Assembly (NCBI GenBank): GCA_964479125.1 | Contig: CAYZJK010000013.1 | Location: forward strand, 1 to 22,296 | Length of the DNA: 22,296 bases | DNA from: CAYZJK01 sp964479125 | GTDB lineage: Bacteria > Patescibacteriota > Saccharimonadia > Saccharimonadales > Saccharimonadaceae | Direction of reading: 5' to 3' | In this document: piece after piece, positions 7,994 through 15,521 of the stretch | Layout of the letters: every line of letters begins with the position of its first letter | Position numbering within the stretch: position 1 is the first letter of the stretch | Program-made: the position numbers and the translations under genes | The notes under the pieces: model-generated | What the model was told of the DNA's origin: nothing | Databases searched by the model: none | What the model saw: only the letters and a program-made list of their open reading frames with translations

Positions 7994-8034
7994 ACTTAAA
8001 TTCATTAAGTAAACAGCAGAAGCGATTTACTTAA
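7994..8034 (+). repeat. Overlapping inverted repeats in the leader of the 8048 gene
   Basis: ACTTAA (7994-7999) can pair with TTAAGT (8005-8010). Alternatively TTAAGTAAA (8005-8013) can pair perfectly with TTTACTTAA (8026-8034). The hairpins exclude each other and the second ends just before the Shine-Dalgarno AGAGGAG (8036-8042). It may be an operator or a translation-control hairpin. Confidence 0.4.
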
Positions 8035-8047
8035 AAGAGGAGAGTAA

Positions 8048-8791
8048 ATGAGCGAGGGTAGGAGTCAAAACAAGGAGAGATTATTCCATAAAGAGCACCC
8101 GGCTTACACGGTCGAAGATTTACATGAGTATAGTATGGATATCCTAAGGTTAACTGGTGAAGAAGCGCATAATGCGAGGGGTGAGGAATATACAGTTAGT
8201 CATTGGGGTGGTGATACGACTCGGTTCAAGTGTACGGCTTTTGCAATGACATTAAGGGATAGTTCTACCGTTTATCTTTATGTACAGGATTCGTATGCTT
8301 CAGACTCAGAGTCAGCTTGCATATATGGCATAGATGGATCAATTAAGTTGGATGGAACGCCAGTGCAGCCACGTATTGGCGTCCGTAGGGACGGTCAGCC
8401 AGCGCAGTCCTTTAGCGATGAAGATTCAGAAACGATTAGGGGCGCTATTCAAGAAATGTTGGAGGAGTCTGGAATAGATGGTCCAACTTTAACCAACGAA
8501 GGTAGAGAGCGCTACTGGGAGGGTGTGGCTACGGTTGCGCTAGATAACCATGAAGGAAACTCAAAGCTGCGAAAGTACGCCCGAGAGGTCGCAAGGGGAG
8601 GTGAAGAGAAGAGGAGTGAAGAGGTGGAGCTAGAGATAGCTGATATTGCCCTTAGTCAGACTGTTCAGTTAGAGTCAGGTGAGCAGATTCCAGCCTACGC
8701 TTCAATCCCAAGACGTTTTCTGAGACGCAAGATAGATAGTCGAGTTTCTGAGTACACAAAGCACACTCAAAGAAACCCTCAATCTAGCTAA
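8048..8791 (+). CDS. Protein of unknown function, 247 aa
   Basis: I do not recognise the family. The protein is soluble, acidic and charged, with no signal peptide or membrane helix. The middle (about residues 45-110) looks beta-rich (TRFKCTAFAMTL, STVYLYVQDSY, CIYGIDGSIKLDG), then a helical acidic part (SETIRGAIQEMLEESG) and a basic tail (PRRFLRRKIDSRVSEYTKHTQ). The two cysteines, C60 and C91, are not in a metal motif. It has the best Shine-Dalgarno of the window (AGAGGAG, five bases before ATG), unlike its leaderless neighbours. Its end holds the promoter of rnhA. Confidence 0.75.
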   Translation: MSEGRSQNKERLFHKEHPAYTVEDLHEYSMDILRLTGEEAHNARGEEYTVSHWGGDTTRFKCTAFAMTLRDSSTVYLYVQDSYASDSESACIYGIDGSIKLDGTPVQPRIGVRRDGQPAQSFSDEDSETIRGAIQEMLEESGIDGPTLTNEGRERYWEGVATVALDNHEGNSKLRKYAREVARGGEEKRSEEVELEIADIALSQTVQLESGEQIPAYASIPRRFLRRKIDSRVSEYTKHTQRNPQSS

Positions 8792-8798
8792 GACTTGT

Positions 8799-8804
8799 TA
8801 TAAT
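8799..8804 (+). promoter_or_regulatory. -10 box of rnhA, leaderless type
   Basis: TATAAT ends seven bases before the ATG at 8812. There is no Shine-Dalgarno and no clear -35 box. Confidence 0.55.
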
Positions 8805-8811
8805 AACAGAT

Positions 8812-9231
8812 ATGGATATTTACTATACGGACGGATCAGCAAGTCCTAACCCTGGTCCTGGCGGCTATGCAGTTATCAAGAATATGAAACCTCATATCCT
8901 TGGGTCAGAAGAGGGTGACACAACAAACATACGCATGGAAGGTAAGGCTCTCTTAGCTGCTATTAAAGATGCTGGAGATAAGCCAGTTACTATCTACACA
9001 GATAGTCAGTTTTGGATTAACGTAGTTACTCAGTGGGCACCCAACTGGGAGGCTAAAGGCTGGGTTAAAAAAGGTGGTGAGATTAAGAACCTAGACATTG
9101 TTAAAGACCTATATGAGGCCTATCAAAACTCTAATGCGCAGCTAGTGTGGGTTCGAGGGCATGTTGGCACAGAAGGTAATGAGATGGCTGACGAGTGGGC
9201 TAATAAGGCTCGGCTAGGTGAACGAGTATAG
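8812..9231 (+). CDS. rnhA: Ribonuclease HI
   Basis: A 139-residue RNase HI, which cuts the RNA strand of RNA-DNA hybrids. All catalytic residues are present: Asp7 (YYTDGSASPNPGPGGYAV), Glu43 (RMEGKALLAAI), Asp64 (IYTDSQF), His117 (VRGHVGTEGNE) and Asp127 (MADEWAN). The basic handle region is retained (WEAKGWVKKGGEIKNLD). The start follows from the -10 box seven bases upstream, and the first residues (MDIYYTDG) leave no room for a later one. Confidence 0.95.
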   Translation: MDIYYTDGSASPNPGPGGYAVIKNMKPHILGSEEGDTTNIRMEGKALLAAIKDAGDKPVTIYTDSQFWINVVTQWAPNWEAKGWVKKGGEIKNLDIVKDLYEAYQNSNAQLVWVRGHVGTEGNEMADEWANKARLGERV

Positions 9232-9250
9232 CTGACTACACTGCTAGCGC

Positions 9251-9279
9251 TTGCTCAAACAGCTAAATAGACCTATACT
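9251..9279 (+). promoter_or_regulatory. Promoter of the metK riboswitch transcript
   Basis: TTGCTC (9251-9256) and TATACT (9274-9279) are 17 bases apart. The predicted start is near 9286, just before the aptamer's first stem. Confidence 0.6.
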
Positions 9280-9289
9280 TAACAATATT

Positions 9290-9392
9290 ATCAATATCAA
9301 GAGTGTGACGAGGGACGGGCCCGATGACTCACCAGCAACCAGCTCCTCGGAGTATGGTGCTAATTCCCACCTGATTTGCAGGGAAAGATATT
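9290..9392 (+). ncRNA. SAM-I (S-box) riboswitch aptamer
   Basis: The S-box core is visible in order: ATCAAGAG, GAGGGACGGGCCCGATGA (kink-turn and pseudoknot loop), CAGCAACCAGC, GGTGCTAATTCC and GGGAAAGATA. P1 pairs AATATC (9293-9298) with GATATT (9387-9392). P3 is the CTCC/GGAG hairpin, and P4 is CCTG-ATTTG-CAGG. P2 has one U-U mismatch. The RNA binds S-adenosylmethionine and lies directly before metK, the enzyme that makes it. Confidence 0.93.
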
Positions 9393-9412
9393 AGCCTTTC
9401 TGGTGAAGTATG

Positions 9413-9450
9413 AAATCCTTTCTTATCAGGTTAGATAGAAAGGATTTTTT
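9413..9450 (+). terminator. Riboswitch expression-platform terminator of metK
   Basis: AAATCCTTTCT (9413-9423) pairs with AGAAAGGATTT (9437-9447) and is followed by T to 9450, two bases before the metK ATG. A second CCTTTCT copy (9395-9401) next to P1 could also pair with AGAAAGG. ATCAGGT in the terminator loop (9425-9431) matches ACCTGAT of P4 (9369-9375). These give candidate antiterminator pairings. High SAM should favour termination. Confidence 0.85.
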
Positions 9451-9452
9451 AT

Positions 9453-10445
9453 ATGACCAAACAACAATCTTATCGAACCGCTGAAAGCGTTTCACCAAAG
9501 CATCCAGATAAAATTTGTGATCGCATCAGTGATGCAGTGCTAGATGCTTATCTCAGCGAAGATGTTGATTCACGAGTAGCGGTTGATGTAGCCGGTGGGC
9601 ATGGCGTAGTGTTTGTAACTGGTGAGGTAACCTCTAATGCTAAATCGGTTGATATCGAGTCGATAGTTCATCGGCTAGCGGGCGATAACGTAAGGGTTGT
9701 TGTTAAGCTAGAGGAGCAGAGTCCAGAAATAGCTCAAGGAGTAGATACCGGCGGAGCGGGTGATCAGGGTATTATGATTGGCTACGCCACATCTGAGACA
9801 AAGCAGGAGTTGCCACTCGAGGTAGTACTCTCAAGAGAATTAAATCGACACCTATACCGTACTTGGCATTTTGATGGCAAAACCCAGGTTACTCTACAGG
9901 GCGATAGGTTGGCGTCAGTGGTGGCAAGCTTCCAGAATAGCCGAACAAAAGAATTGCACAGTGCGGTAGAAGATTGGATAAGTAGTATTTCTAAGGAGTA
10001 TAAGCTATTCGGTGTAGATGGAGTAGAAATTTTTGCTAATCCAGCGGGTGAGTGGAGTCTGGGTGGTTTTGACGCTGACGCAGGCTTAACTGGTCGAAAG
10101 CTGGTGGTGGACAATTACGGTCCTTTAGTTCCAATTGGAGGCGGAGCATTTAGTGGTAAAGACGCTTCTAAGGTTGATCGAAGCGCTGCTTACATGGCTA
10201 GACGAGTGGCTGTCGACTATTTAAGGCAGTTAAAAGCCGATGAGGTGTACGTTCGCCTAGCTTATGCGATAGGGAAGGCCGAGCCGCTAGAAAGTACGGT
10301 GATAGTTGATGGTCAGGCGCGTCAGATTGAAGGCTATGACTTAACCCCAAGGGGTATTATTGAGTATCTAAACCTTAAGCGACCGTTCTATGAGGAGACG
10401 TCTGGCTACGGGCATTTTGGTAATAAGTTTATTTGGGATAAGTAA
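9453..10445 (+). CDS. metK: S-adenosylmethionine synthase
   Basis: A 330-residue enzyme that makes SAM from methionine and ATP. Family motifs are in place: SVSPKHPDKICDRISDAVLD at the N-terminus (His and Asp of the active site), GAGDQGIMIGYA (near residue 101), GGGAFSGKDASKVDRSAAY (phosphate loop, near residue 226) and YGHFG near the C-terminus. It is about 50 residues shorter than the usual 380-400, with shorter linkers (for example after SAVEDW), but no key motif is lost. Expression is controlled by the SAM-I riboswitch directly upstream. The ATG follows the terminator T-run almost at once. Confidence 0.95.
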   Translation: MTKQQSYRTAESVSPKHPDKICDRISDAVLDAYLSEDVDSRVAVDVAGGHGVVFVTGEVTSNAKSVDIESIVHRLAGDNVRVVVKLEEQSPEIAQGVDTGGAGDQGIMIGYATSETKQELPLEVVLSRELNRHLYRTWHFDGKTQVTLQGDRLASVVASFQNSRTKELHSAVEDWISSISKEYKLFGVDGVEIFANPAGEWSLGGFDADAGLTGRKLVVDNYGPLVPIGGGAFSGKDASKVDRSAAYMARRVAVDYLRQLKADEVYVRLAYAIGKAEPLESTVIVDGQARQIEGYDLTPRGIIEYLNLKRPFYEETSGYGHFGNKFIWDK

Positions 10446-10472
10446 AATTAACCAAGTTGGGGATATCTGGGC

Positions 10473-10478
10473 TATAAT
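10473..10478 (+). promoter_or_regulatory. -10 box of the DUF4868-helicase unit
   Basis: TATAAT lies 38 bases before the ATG at 10517, so this transcript has a leader of about 30 bases with AAGGAT (10502-10507), unlike the leaderless genes around it. Confidence 0.5.
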
Positions 10479-10516
10479 AGGGGGAGATTAATTAAAAACT
10501 TAAGGATGAAATAGGG

Positions 10517-11506
10517 ATGACAGAAGACGGAGGGGAAACACCTCAGGTGACCGATATTTTTCTGTGGGCTAACAACACAGAAGCAATTAAGAATGAATTA
10601 GATGTAGAGTTTTTCTTGTTTAACAAGAAGTACACTCCATTTAGTACTCGTTTTTCGGCTGAGATTGATGCACAGATTCGACCAATTTTTCTATTCGATA
10701 TTATTGGACAGGTGCAAATGGGAGCTGGTACAGGTTTAGCTGTACGAGACTTTGAAATGAGCGAAAAAGAAGACAATGTGCTTCTAAGGACTAATCTTTC
10801 AAATGTAGGGCGAGCTGAGACTTTGCTGCATTTAATTGAGAATGAGCGACACGACATTGTTGAGTTTAGCGAAGAGGAGCACGGCTTTAAGAGTATTAAG
10901 GGTATTGTCGCTAGGTTTAGTCACAAAGATGATCCTGAGAAGTTCTTCTACATTGTAAAAGCTATCCAGTCGAGTAGTGTACTTAACGGTGCGGCTGCTT
11001 GGGAGTTTAGGGAAGGTGAATTTAACTCATTTAAGGCTGAGGCTGGGCTTAAGCTGCCAGTCGACAACCAAGTTCTAATCGTCAATCAAGACATCTTTAT
11101 CTTTAACTCTCCTAAGTTTGAGCGTCTCTTTAACTATGAGTACAAAAAGCAGCTAGTGGCTGACGCTAAGCTTAAAGAAATCGAAGAGCACTACAAGCTA
11201 AGTTTCCCAGACGGACTAGACCTGCAGTCACTTGTAAAAGAGAAGAAAAAGATTGTTAACAAGCTTCAGAAGATGGAGATTGGAGCAGTGTCTCAAGAGC
11301 AGGCTGTTGAGTATGCCGATGAGATGGAGCTAGAGATTATGACCGATACTGATGATTCGATTATCATCATGGACGGCAATGACCTAGACGTTTTCGTAAA
11401 TCTGATCAATGAAGACTACATTACTAGTCAGGTAACTGGTAAAAGATACGAGATTAAGAGCAAGAAGCTTCTGAGCGATCCTGAAGGAGAGCCGCCACGC
11501 GGTTAA
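10517..11506 (+). CDS. DUF4868 (KwaB-like) domain protein
   Basis: A 329-residue soluble protein. The second half fits my memory of DUF4868, the family of KwaB from the Kiwa anti-phage system: a beta-strand pair ending in VLIVNQDIFIFNSPKFERLFNYE (split as VLIVNQDIFIFN and SPKFERLFNYE, about residues 187-209), a helical charged section (KLKEIEEHYKLSF, LVKEKKKIVNKLQKM) and a closing LINEDYITSQVTGKRYEIKS. KwaB binds nucleic acid and acts with the membrane protein KwaA, but no KwaA is next to this gene. The partner here is the Pif1-type helicase starting two bases after the stop. The family call is from pattern memory and needs a profile search. A DNA-handling role is an inference from the helicase coupling. 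Confidence 0.55.
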   Translation: MTEDGGETPQVTDIFLWANNTEAIKNELDVEFFLFNKKYTPFSTRFSAEIDAQIRPIFLFDIIGQVQMGAGTGLAVRDFEMSEKEDNVLLRTNLSNVGRAETLLHLIENERHDIVEFSEEEHGFKSIKGIVARFSHKDDPEKFFYIVKAIQSSSVLNGAAAWEFREGEFNSFKAEAGLKLPVDNQVLIVNQDIFIFNSPKFERLFNYEYKKQLVADAKLKEIEEHYKLSFPDGLDLQSLVKEKKKIVNKLQKMEIGAVSQEQAVEYADEMELEIMTDTDDSIIIMDGNDLDVFVNLINEDYITSQVTGKRYEIKSKKLLSDPEGEPPRG

Positions 11507-11507
11507 T

Positions 11508-13022
11508 ATGCTTCAAGAAACAGCCTTAGGAATATTACTAGATGGGCATAGCGCCCTATTAACGGGTCCTCCTGGTGCAGGTAAGACATATGTCTTGAAC
11601 ACCTTTATTGAGGCTGCTCAAGCCATGGGTAAAAAAGTTGCCAAGACGGCCACTACGGGTCTGGCAGCCACTTATCTTAATGGTTCAACTATCCACGCCT
11701 GGGCGGGTATCGGTATCAAGAGTGAAATCTCGGAGAGTGATATCGACAATATTACGAAGACTAAGCGTGAGGCGATTAGGTCAACTGATATCTTAATCAT
11801 TGACGAGATCAGTATGCTTCACGACTACCGCTTAGATATGGTGGATTTCGTCTGTCGAATTGTGCGTAATAGCGATAAGCCGTTCGGTGGCATTCAGATT
11901 GTTATGAGTGGCGACTTCTTCCAGTTGCCACCAATTAATCGACCGGGTAGCAGGGAGGGTTCTTTTGTAGTTAGCGCTGAGAGCTGGCGCGAGCTAGATC
12001 CTGAGGTTTTATATCTTGAAACTCAATACAGACAAGAGGATGAAGATCTCTTAGAGATTCTGTCGGCTATGCGAGATGGTGATTTAAGGCGTAGTCATGC
12101 TGAGAAGCTACTAGAACGAGTTACAGATGGTGAGCGACCAGAGAATACAGAGTTGCACACGGTTAATATTGATGTAGATACTATCAATGCTCGTAAGTTG
12201 AATCAGTTAACGGGTGAGTTAGAGCGATACGAGGCGTATACTTCTGGTGCCCAGAACTACGTCGAAAACCTACAGCGCTCAATGCTAGCACCAGCCGTAC
12301 TGGAGCTTAAAATTGGTGCTCATGTGATGGCGGTTAAGAATTCTCCAACCAGACAGTATATGAATGGTAGTTCGGGGACTGTGGTTGGGTTTGAAACTGG
12401 TACCAGATATCCGATAGTGGAGTTTAGTAATGGCCGTACTGCGACGATGGTGCCTGAGAGCTGGGAATACAATGATGGCGTAAAGAAGCGAGCTTCAGTA
12501 TCGCAAATACCTCTTAGGTTAGCTTGGGCAATTACTGTTCACAAGAGTCAGGGTATGACCCTAGATGCGGCTAATATTGACCTTAGAAAAGCATTTGTAC
12601 CTGGGATGGGATATGTTGCCTTATCGCGTGTTAAGTCTCTAGATGCAATTTCTCTATATGGTATTAACCGGACCGCTCTTCAGATTAGTGGAGACGCTCT
12701 AATGATTGATGAGATGTTAAAGAATCGTACCAGTCAGACTAAGCGAGAGTATGGACACTTAGTTTACTCTACTGAGCAAAAAGAAGAGATTATAGCTAAG
12801 CAAAAGGCAGCGAAGGCTGATTCATGGGCAGAAAAGGTTAAGAAGATGCGAGTGGATTATCCGAACGCCTATATGCGCTGGACTAAAAAGGATGACAGTA
12901 CACTAGTTGAGATGTTTAACCGTGGCGAGACTATTAAGGCTATGTCAGAGAGTCTGGGTCGACATGAAGGGTCGATCGAGATAAGGCTTAAGAAACTGCT
13001 AGGAGCCGACGTAGTAGGTTAG
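11508..13022 (+). CDS. Pif1/RecD2-like superfamily 1B helicase with C-terminal SANT/HTH-like domain
   Basis: A 504-residue helicase. Walker A is GPPGAGKT (20-27), motif Ia is TATTGLAATYLNGSTIHAW, Walker B is ILIIDEISML, motif III is SGDFFQLPPI, motif IV region is YLETQYRQ, motif V is AWAITVHKSQGMTLD and motif VI is YVALSRVKS. These are typical of Pif1-family 5'-3' DNA helicases, which unwind G-quadruplexes and R-loops. After residue about 455, RWTKKDDSTLVEMFNRG and SLGRHEGSIEIRLKKLL look like a Myb/SANT-type or sigma4-like helix-turn-helix, an added DNA-binding module. The start is two bases after the DUF4868 gene, so both are co-transcribed and likely coupled. The end holds the promoter of the next gene. 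Confidence 0.9.
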   Translation: MLQETALGILLDGHSALLTGPPGAGKTYVLNTFIEAAQAMGKKVAKTATTGLAATYLNGSTIHAWAGIGIKSEISESDIDNITKTKREAIRSTDILIIDEISMLHDYRLDMVDFVCRIVRNSDKPFGGIQIVMSGDFFQLPPINRPGSREGSFVVSAESWRELDPEVLYLETQYRQEDEDLLEILSAMRDGDLRRSHAEKLLERVTDGERPENTELHTVNIDVDTINARKLNQLTGELERYEAYTSGAQNYVENLQRSMLAPAVLELKIGAHVMAVKNSPTRQYMNGSSGTVVGFETGTRYPIVEFSNGRTATMVPESWEYNDGVKKRASVSQIPLRLAWAITVHKSQGMTLDAANIDLRKAFVPGMGYVALSRVKSLDAISLYGINRTALQISGDALMIDEMLKNRTSQTKREYGHLVYSTEQKEEIIAKQKAAKADSWAEKVKKMRVDYPNAYMRWTKKDDSTLVEMFNRGETIKAMSESLGRHEGSIEIRLKKLLGADVVG

Positions 13023-13029
13023 GGTGCTG

Positions 13030-13035
13030 TATAAT
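13030..13035 (+). promoter_or_regulatory. -10 box of the GH1-like gene, leaderless type
   Basis: TATAAT ends seven bases before the ATG at 13043. An earlier in-frame ATG (13034) overlaps the box itself. Confidence 0.55.
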
Positions 13036-13042
13036 GAATGCT

Positions 13043-14302
13043 ATGCGAGAGAAAGAGGAGAGAACGTTTCCTAAGACCTTTTTATGGGGAGCAGGAAGTG
13101 GATCTTATCAGGTAGAAGGTGGAGGAGTTAACCAGTGGTCAGTCTGGGAGCGTGAGAACGCGCAGTCTTTAGCTGCTCAAAGTAGCTATCACTATGGCGA
13201 CTTACCGTCATGGAGTACAGCTCAGCGCCTAGCAAAGCTGCCAGCCAACTACATCTCTGGTAGTGCGGTTAAGCATTACAGTCTTTATGAGGAGGATTTT
13301 GACCTCTTAACCAAACTCAATATGAATGCCTATAAGTTTAGTATTGAGTGGTCCAGGATTGAGCCAACTCAAGGTGCTTGGGATGTCTCAGCAATTAGTC
13401 ACTATAAGAAATACCTTAAAGCGCTCAGAAGTCGCGGTATTGAACCGGTTGTAACTCTATTTCATTACACCTTGCCAGTCTGGTTTGACGAGCTGGGTGG
13501 ATTTGAAAAGGCCAGTAACATTGAACACTTTATTAGGTTTATCGACAAGGTAATGGAAGAGATGGGTGTACATATCAAGTATGTCGTTACTATCCAGACG
13601 CCTAACGTATATGTCCAGAATAGCTATTTAGAGGGCGCTTGGCCACCACAGGTTAAATCTAGGGCTCGGGCGTTTAAGGTACTGTTTAATTTAGCTAAGG
13701 CTCATAACAAGGCCTACCGGGTGATTAAAGAGCATCAAGCTCGCGCTAAGGTGGGGGTAGCTTACTCGTCGTCATTTGTTTATCCAGGTGATGATGCCAT
13801 TCTTAGTCGTGCTTCAGCGAGATACCTGCAGTTTGTGTCAGACGATTTCTTCCTAGGTAGGGTAGTTAAGCGCAGTGACTATATTGGTGTAGCTGGAGCA
13901 GTGAGTGATCGAGTTTATGGCTACAGGGTGCACAACCCAGATGGTATCGTGAGTGACACTGGTGATGGGCATCAGCCTGAAGATATTGAGTACACAATTA
14001 ATCGCTTGTACGACAAGTATAAGCTACCGATCTTAGTGACAGATAATGGTATTGCAGACGCAGATGACGACCGACGTAAAGAGTGGATTCAAAAGACCGT
14101 CGTAGCAATACAAAACTCTATGAAGGACGGATCTAAGGTTGTAGGATATATCTATAAAAGTTTAACCGACGGGTTCGAATGGACTGATGGCCGCTGGCCA
14201 AGGTACGGCTTAGCACAGGTAAACTATCGAACTTATGAGAGGGCTTTGAGAGATAGTGCGACCTGGTATGGCCGGGCGATTAAGAAGCTAAGGAGGCTTT
14301 AA
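13043..14302 (+). CDS. GH1 (beta-glucosidase) family protein, catalytic glutamates missing
   Basis: A 419-residue (beta/alpha)8 barrel of glycoside hydrolase family 1. Family landmarks are present: FPKTFLWGAGSGSYQVEG, YKFSIEWSRIEPTQG, VVTLFHYTLP, SYLEGAWPP, DYIGV, and near the end SLTDGFEWTDGRWPRYGL. However, the acid/base motif T-x-NEP reads TIQTPN (QTP at 13595-13603, Thr186 replacing Glu), and the nucleophile motif TENG reads TDNG (Asp334, codon 14042-14044). Both catalytic glutamates are therefore replaced while the fold and several sugar-site residues remain. It is likely a carbohydrate-binding pseudoenzyme or has a changed reaction. The start at 13043 is set by the -10 box; 13034 is the alternative. 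An AGGAGG near its end serves yvcK. Confidence 0.85.
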   Translation: MREKEERTFPKTFLWGAGSGSYQVEGGGVNQWSVWERENAQSLAAQSSYHYGDLPSWSTAQRLAKLPANYISGSAVKHYSLYEEDFDLLTKLNMNAYKFSIEWSRIEPTQGAWDVSAISHYKKYLKALRSRGIEPVVTLFHYTLPVWFDELGGFEKASNIEHFIRFIDKVMEEMGVHIKYVVTIQTPNVYVQNSYLEGAWPPQVKSRARAFKVLFNLAKAHNKAYRVIKEHQARAKVGVAYSSSFVYPGDDAILSRASARYLQFVSDDFFLGRVVKRSDYIGVAGAVSDRVYGYRVHNPDGIVSDTGDGHQPEDIEYTINRLYDKYKLPILVTDNGIADADDDRRKEWIQKTVVAIQNSMKDGSKVVGYIYKSLTDGFEWTDGRWPRYGLAQVNYRTYERALRDSATWYGRAIKKLRRL

Positions 14303-14306
14303 AGAA

Positions 14307-15335
14307 ATGGTTCAGGGTGACGTGTTTTCTAGATCAAATGACATAAAGATTGCTGTTATTGGCGGAGGAACAGGTAGCTTCACCCTGTTAACAGGCTTAA
14401 AGCATTACTCTAGTAAGATTGCCGCCTTAGTTAATATGGCTGATGATGGCGGCAGCACCGGTAAGTTACGGGATGAACTAGGTGCTCTTCCTCCAGGTGA
14501 TGTTAGGCAGTGTCTTGTAGCGCTTAGTCGCACCCCTGAACTCCGCGATCTGTTTAACTACCGTTTTAGTGAAGGTAGTCTTGAGGGTCATGCTTTTGGT
14601 AATTTATTCATTACCGCCCTCGAGAAAATGACTGGTGACTTCGGTAAAGCGGTTGAATTAGCTAGTGAGGTACTTAACATTGCTGGCACGGTTGAGCCGG
14701 TAACACTAACCGATGTTCGCCTTGTACTTGAGCAGGAGGGTGTGCCGAATGTAGTTGGTGAGTTTCAGATTGCTCATGAAAAATTTTCTAAAGTCCGACC
14801 TAATCTAAGGTTAGAGCCCGACGCTGAAGCTAATCCTAAGGCTGTTAAAGCGATTTTAGAGTCAGATATGGTTGTGGTTGCACCTGGTAATCTTTACGGC
14901 AGCCTGGCGCCGGCTCTGATTGTTCCAGGTATTGCAGAAGCCCTAAAGAAGACTAAGGCTTTAAGGGTGTACGTATGTAATCTTGTTACTAAGCCGGGTC
15001 AGACTGATGGCTTTTGTGTATCTGATTACGCCAAAGAGATTGAACGGTTAGTAGGCGGGAGCTTCCTAGATGTGGTCCTCTATAACAACGAGACGCCAAG
15101 TAAGGAACTGCTCGAGAAGTATGCCAAGCAGGGCGAAGAGTATGTTCGAGAGGATGATATGAGCGATGAAACTTATGATGCTCTAGGGGCAAATCTAATC
15201 TCTAATGTAATTTGGTCCAATCCAAACAAGTCTGATCCGATTGCAGAGGCGCGTACGCTGATTAGGCATGACTCTGACGCGGTCGCAAAAGCTCTGATAT
15301 CAGTCTATAGGCAATATAGGGCTGAATTAGTCTAA
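14307..15335 (+). CDS. yvcK: Gluconeogenesis factor YvcK (CofD-like, UDP-sugar binding)
   Basis: A 342-residue member of the YvcK branch of the CofD family. In Firmicutes and actinobacteria (YvcK/CuvA) it binds UDP-GlcNAc and links central carbon flux to wall synthesis. Visible motifs: KIAVIGGGTGSFTLLTGLK (Rossmann loop, residues about 13-31), NMADDGGSTGKLRDELGALPPGDVRQCLVALS, GHAFGNLFITAL, VVAPGNLYGSLAPALIV and CNLVTKPGQTDGF. It begins four bases after the GH1-like gene with AGGAGG (14291-14296) ten bases before ATG. A terminator closes the unit at 15366. Confidence 0.93.
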   Translation: MVQGDVFSRSNDIKIAVIGGGTGSFTLLTGLKHYSSKIAALVNMADDGGSTGKLRDELGALPPGDVRQCLVALSRTPELRDLFNYRFSEGSLEGHAFGNLFITALEKMTGDFGKAVELASEVLNIAGTVEPVTLTDVRLVLEQEGVPNVVGEFQIAHEKFSKVRPNLRLEPDAEANPKAVKAILESDMVVVAPGNLYGSLAPALIVPGIAEALKKTKALRVYVCNLVTKPGQTDGFCVSDYAKEIERLVGGSFLDVVLYNNETPSKELLEKYAKQGEEYVREDDMSDETYDALGANLISNVIWSNPNKSDPIAEARTLIRHDSDAVAKALISVYRQYRAELV

Positions 15336-15365
15336 GTCTGGCCTTAAGGGTCATACATCACCTAG

Positions 15366-15393
15366 AAACCTCGCTAAATAGGCGAGGTTTTTT
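15366..15393 (+). terminator. Rho-independent terminator of yvcK
   Basis: AAACCTCGC pairs with GCGAGGTTT (nine bp, seven-base loop), ending in six T. Confidence 0.9.
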
Positions 15394-15411
15394 GATTATT
15401 TATAAGAAAAT

Positions 15412-15455
15412 AGGGGATAAAATAGTTATCCAATGTTATCCCGTAGTTTTCCACC
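15412..15455 (+). promoter_or_regulatory. Cluster of imperfect DnaA-box-like 9-mers
   Basis: AGGGGATAA (15412-15420, reverse), TTATCCAAT (15426-15434), TTATCCCGT (15436-15444) and TTTTCCACC (15447-15455) each share about six or seven positions with TTATCCACA. GGGATAA and TTATCCC also form an inverted repeat. The meaning is uncertain. Confidence 0.3.
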
Positions 15456-15462
15456 TGTGAGC

Positions 15463-15514
15463 ATTACCGTTATTACCGATATAATTACCGTTATATGATA
15501 CGATATATCATAAT
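15463..15514 (+). promoter_or_regulatory. Operator-like repeats and promoter of the Fic-like gene
   Basis: ATTACCG occurs at 15463, 15472 and 15484, each followed by T/A-T/A bases. TATGATA (15494-15500) and TATCATA (15506-15512) form an inverted repeat with a five-base centre, overlapping the -10 box CATAAT (15509-15514), which ends seven bases before the ATG at 15522. The repeats cover the -35 area. The encoded protein has a winged helix, so self-repression is a fair inference. Confidence 0.5.
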
Positions 15515-15521
15515 AGGTATT

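Noticed and set aside
9782..10114. Reverse-strand ORF of 110 codons
   Set aside because: It is the shadow of metK, with low-complexity composition and no motif.
10517..13022. A complete Kiwa defence system
   Set aside because: There is no four-helix membrane KwaA gene next to it; only the KwaB-like part is suggested.
15463..15493. CRISPR-like repeats (ATTACCG)
   Set aside because: The units are too short, three in number and unevenly spaced; they fit an operator better.
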